Assembly (NCBI GenBank): GCA_002282555.1
Contig: NCJR01000059.1
Span: forward strand, 1-9,452
Source of the DNA: Rhodobacterales bacterium 34-62-10
GTDB lineage: Bacteria; Pseudomonadota; Alphaproteobacteria; Rhodobacterales; Rhodobacteraceae
Length of the DNA stretch: 9,452 bases
Direction: 5' to 3'
The notes under the pieces: generated by a model
The model's database searches: none
What the model was told of the DNA's origin: nothing
The model's input: the letters and a program-made list of their open reading frames with translations, nothing else
Part shown: piece by piece, positions 7,715 to 9,452 of the stretch
Layout: every line of letters starts with the position of its first letter
How positions within the stretch are numbered: the stretch's first letter is position 1
Position numbers and translations under genes: made by a program

Positions 7715-7754
7715 TTGTAATCTAAGGTAGAGTCAATACGCTTGAAGATTACAA
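7715..7754. promoter_or_regulatory. 8-bp inverted repeat with 24-bp spacer in the lasso operon promoter region
   Basis: TTGTAATC (7715-7722) and GATTACAA (7747-7754) are perfect inverted repeats whose centres are 32 bp apart, about three helical turns. Their midpoint falls on a TTGACT on the - strand (7736-7731), which resembles a -35 box reading toward the precursor gene, although no good -10 box follows at 16-18 bases. The element lies 60-100 bases upstream of the precursor ATG. A pair of half-sites for a dimeric or looping regulator is the simplest reading; the regulator is not in the window. Confidence 0.45.
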
Positions 7755-7755
7755 T

Positions 7756-7771
7756 TTGTGAACGTTTTCAA
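7756..7771. promoter_or_regulatory. LacI-family-like operator palindrome upstream of the precursor gene
   Basis: TTGTGAACGTTTTCAA is symmetric at 12 of 16 positions (TTGnnAACGTTnnCAA) with a central CG, the layout typical of LacI/GalR-family operators. It is next to the 8-bp inverted repeat and within ~100 bases of the precursor start. On the - strand TTCACA (7762-7757) could be a -35 box, with a poor -10 (TATTGA, 7738-7733) 18 bases on, so a bound repressor would cover the promoter. Operator identity is inferred from sequence symmetry only. Confidence 0.4.
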
Positions 7772-7848
7772 GGCGTTGGGGCGAACAGCTGCGGCCCCGG
7801 AAACAGGTCTCCGGCGCAGGGGACTCATATGTAAATCGCCGCTTCAGG

Positions 7849-9219
7849 TCAGTCTGAAGGGCGGGCATTCGCAGGCGGAAGATCTGCTCCGGATTCAGGC
7901 CAGGGCAGCGGAATTGGAGACTGACGCAGCAGGGCGCTGGCTTTGGACGGGTCTCCGCCAGCGCGGGCGCGGCAGGCGCGGATGATCGCGTAATAGCTGC
8001 GGGCGAAGGGATCTGTGTTGTACAGCGCCGGGGAGCTGATGGCGGAGGCAAAGCCCGGGTCCGGCGTCTGCCAGCCTGGCCCGTAAGACTGGCTGAGATA
8101 GAGCTCTGGCTCTGAGGGAATGGTCCAGTCGCGGCCGCCATAGGAGGCTGTCTTCAGCGTGAAGGCGCGCAGACGCCACTGAATGTCGCCGGGCAGGGAA
8201 CTCACACCGCAGAGGAGGTGGTGGTCTTCTTCATCGTGCAGGAATATGTCGATGGCGACGCTCCGGTGGATCAGCCCGAAATACCTGTCACCGGGACGGC
8301 TGATCGCCGGCAGCAGGACCTCGGGATGGGCGCGCAGGATGCCGGCGATATCCGGGCCGCCTTCTGGATTTCTGAGGACGCCGATGTCGATGTCCCGGTC
8401 ATGCAGGAGGGGGCCGCCGCTGCGGTGGAAACCCAGCAGGGTTCCGGCCGCCAGAAAGCTGGTGACACCTGCTTGCGATAGTAGGGACTGGATCTCGATA
8501 AGCACCTTCGTGGCGCGGCCGGGCTCGAAGGCCGGGGGCGGCTGAGACGCAGGCTCCGGAAGGGTCATGAGCAGGCGGGTTGCTTTAGCGAACGCGTCCG
8601 CAAACCGTCCCTGATGATAGAGGCTGCGGGCGAAGAGCCGGATCAGGGCTGGGTCGTTCCCGTCTTCTGGCGCGCAGCTTTCAAGCAGGCGTGCGGCGCG
8701 GCCTGGCTTGCGGGCATTCAGGAGGGCTTCGGCCGCGGCTATGAGGGCGTTTCTGCCGGCGCCTTCTGTCTGGCAGATCACCCGCAGCGCATCGGCCGCG
8801 CCTTCCAGGGCATGTATACGGTCATCTTCATACGGCGTTATATCAGCAATCGACTGCCAGGCGCGCCAGGACAGGGGATCGGCGGACACGGCTTGCCGGA
8901 ATGCGTCGATGGCTGCGGGCCGGTCTCCCAGACTGTGCAGGCAGAGGCCGCGGCCGTGCAGGACGCCGGTATGACCGGGGTCGGTCTTCAGCAGGCTGTC
9001 GAAACAGGCGAGCGCTTGGGTGGCCCGGCCGTTCCGAAGATGTGTGACAGCCAGGGCGTAGCCGATTTGCGGATCGCCGGGCGCGGCGTCTGCTAATTTT
9101 TGGAGAAGGTCCATAGCCAGATCGAGGTGCCCTGCCTTCAGCCAGGCGAGGGCGCGCCGGAGCGGCGTGAGCCGGGCAGGGTGGGGCTCATGGGGTTCAG
9201 AGCGGGATATTTCCTTCAT
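7849..9219 (-). CDS. TPR-repeat protein with C-terminal LicD/fukutin-type nucleotidyltransferase domain
   Basis: The 456 residues fall in two parts. Residues ~17-220 are helical repeats of TPR type (clear units near 18-51, 52-85 and 86-119, with NPxx-like turns such as TDPGH and ADPLS, and another pair near 157-215). Residues ~235-400 match the LicD/fukutin pattern: AAGTLLGFHR (257-266), HDRDIDIG (273-280; Asp276 and Asp278 likely metal ligands) and IDIF (323-326; Asp324 the likely third acid). Relatives transfer phosphocholine or sugar-phosphate groups to glycans. No signal peptide or membrane span is seen, so it should act in the cytoplasm or at the inner face. The ATG at 9219 has AAGG nine bases upstream. 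It is on the same strand as the lasso operon but ends 192 bases before the precursor gene and has its own promoter, so a link to the lasso peptide is unproven. The substrate is unknown. Confidence 0.85.
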   Translation of the reverse strand: MKEISRSEPHEPHPARLTPLRRALAWLKAGHLDLAMDLLQKLADAAPGDPQIGYALAVTHLRNGRATQALACFDSLLKTDPGHTGVLHGRGLCLHSLGDRPAAIDAFRQAVSADPLSWRAWQSIADITPYEDDRIHALEGAADALRVICQTEGAGRNALIAAAEALLNARKPGRAARLLESCAPEDGNDPALIRLFARSLYHQGRFADAFAKATRLLMTLPEPASQPPPAFEPGRATKVLIEIQSLLSQAGVTSFLAAGTLLGFHRSGGPLLHDRDIDIGVLRNPEGGPDIAGILRAHPEVLLPAISRPGDRYFGLIHRSVAIDIFLHDEEDHHLLCGVSSLPGDIQWRLRAFTLKTASYGGRDWTIPSEPELYLSQSYGPGWQTPDPGFASAISSPALYNTDPFARSYYAIIRACRARAGGDPSKASALLRQSPIPLPWPESGADLPPANARPSD

Positions 9220-9265
9220 GGAAACAGACCTTCTGCTGACGATAACGGAACTCTACCAAAGATGG

Positions 9266-9295
9266 AATATAAAATCTAGCTAAAGTGATCTTCAA
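9266..9295 (-). promoter_or_regulatory. Candidate promoter of the TPR-LicD gene
   Basis: On the - strand TTGAAG (9295-9290), an 18-base spacer and TATATT (9271-9266; five of six matches to TATAAT) precede the ATG at 9219 by about 45 bases. The stretch is AT-rich compared with its surroundings. It matches a housekeeping sigma promoter; no operator is obvious around it. Confidence 0.45.
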
Positions 9296-9364
9296 CATCC
9301 GGGGCCGGACTTCAGCTTTATCGAGAGATCGTTAGAACCAAGTGGCTAAGGCGGCTCGATCTCC

Positions 9365-9393
9365 TCGACGGGTGATGTTTGTGCCTTTATGAT
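9365..9393 (+). promoter_or_regulatory. Candidate promoter for a gene leaving the window on the right
   Basis: TCGACG (9365-9370), a 17-base spacer and TATGAT (9388-9393; five of six matches to the -10 consensus) read toward the ATG at 9438. If real, the 218 bases between 9220 and 9437 hold two divergent promoters and nothing else I can recognise. Confidence 0.35.
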
Positions 9394-9437
9394 CGTTGTT
9401 TCCTTCAGTGGGGACCTGAAGCAGAGCAGGATCAGAG

Positions 9438-9452
9438 ATGAAAAAGACAGAT
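9438..9452 (+). CDS. Possible start of a divergent gene, first five codons only
   Basis: ATG AAA AAG ACA GAT (MKKTD) begins at 9438 with AGGA (9428-9431) six bases upstream and a plausible promoter before that. The lysine-rich start is common in bacterial proteins. The frame runs out of the window, so neither product nor reality can be judged. Confidence 0.35.

Noticed and set aside
7733..7828. A 31-codon - strand frame starting at ATG 7828 upstream of the precursor gene, considered as a second lasso precursor.
   Set aside because: It has no ribosome binding site, no Thr at -2 before Gly, no suitable core, and runs through the palindromic promoter region.
7775..7848. Short GC-rich inverted repeats (CCGGA/TCCGG and GGGGC/GCCCC) after the TPR-LicD stop, as a terminator.
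   Set aside because: The stems are only 5 bp and no T-run follows on the - strand; not better than chance in GC-rich DNA.
8614..9096. A 160-residue + strand open frame opposite the TPR-LicD gene.
   Set aside because: It is antisense to clear TPR repeats, and its Gly/Ala-rich composition is what a mirrored GC-rich frame gives.
9327..9397. Direct repeat GATCGTT (9327-9333 and 9391-9397) in the right-hand intergenic region.
   Set aside because: Only 7 bp, two copies, spacing of 64 bases not linked to any promoter element; likely chance.

Overview
The window carries a nearly complete lasso-peptide biosynthesis and catabolism locus of the proteobacterial isopeptidase-associated type (the astexin/caulosegnin kind). 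The organism is most likely an alphaproteobacterium of the Caulobacterales, Maricaulales or Sphingomonadales sort. This rests on the moderately GC-rich sequence, the pairing of a TonB-dependent receptor with an Atxe2-type isopeptidase, and the astexin-like end of the precursor leader. No taxonomic marker gene is present, so the assignment is an inference.

Layout. On the + strand, positions 2-2314 hold the 3' part of a TonB-dependent outer-membrane receptor whose 5' end lies outside the window. It is followed after 10 bases by a prolyl-oligopeptidase-fold lasso isopeptidase (2325-4925). Converging on this pair from the - strand is the biosynthetic operon: precursor A (7656-7525), B protein (7457-6762, an RRE domain fused to a leader peptidase) and lasso cyclase C (6750-4945). 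The precursor gene encodes only 43 residues and is easily missed. A strong hairpin with a T-tract separates A from B, and B uses a TTG start behind a near-perfect ribosome binding site. The region just upstream of A (7715-7772) is dense with inverted repeats, including a LacI-family-like palindrome, and looks like a regulated promoter. Further upstream on the same strand, behind its own promoter, is a TPR protein with a LicD/fukutin-type nucleotidyltransferase domain (9219-7849). At the right edge a + strand gene may begin at 9438.

How it works together. B binds the leader of A through its RRE domain and cuts after Arg27. C uses ATP to join the new N-terminal Gly1 of the core (GFDGGPAENVILNSQE) to a side-chain carboxylate, predicted to be Glu8, giving an eight-residue ring threaded by an eight-residue tail. 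The convergent receptor probably imports the lasso peptide or a complex of it, and the isopeptidase reopens the ring. This suggests a scavenging or signalling cycle rather than a simple antibiotic. No ABC exporter is seen in the window. The TPR-LicD protein may be an unrelated cell-surface glycan enzyme or an unusual tailoring enzyme; the sequence does not decide.
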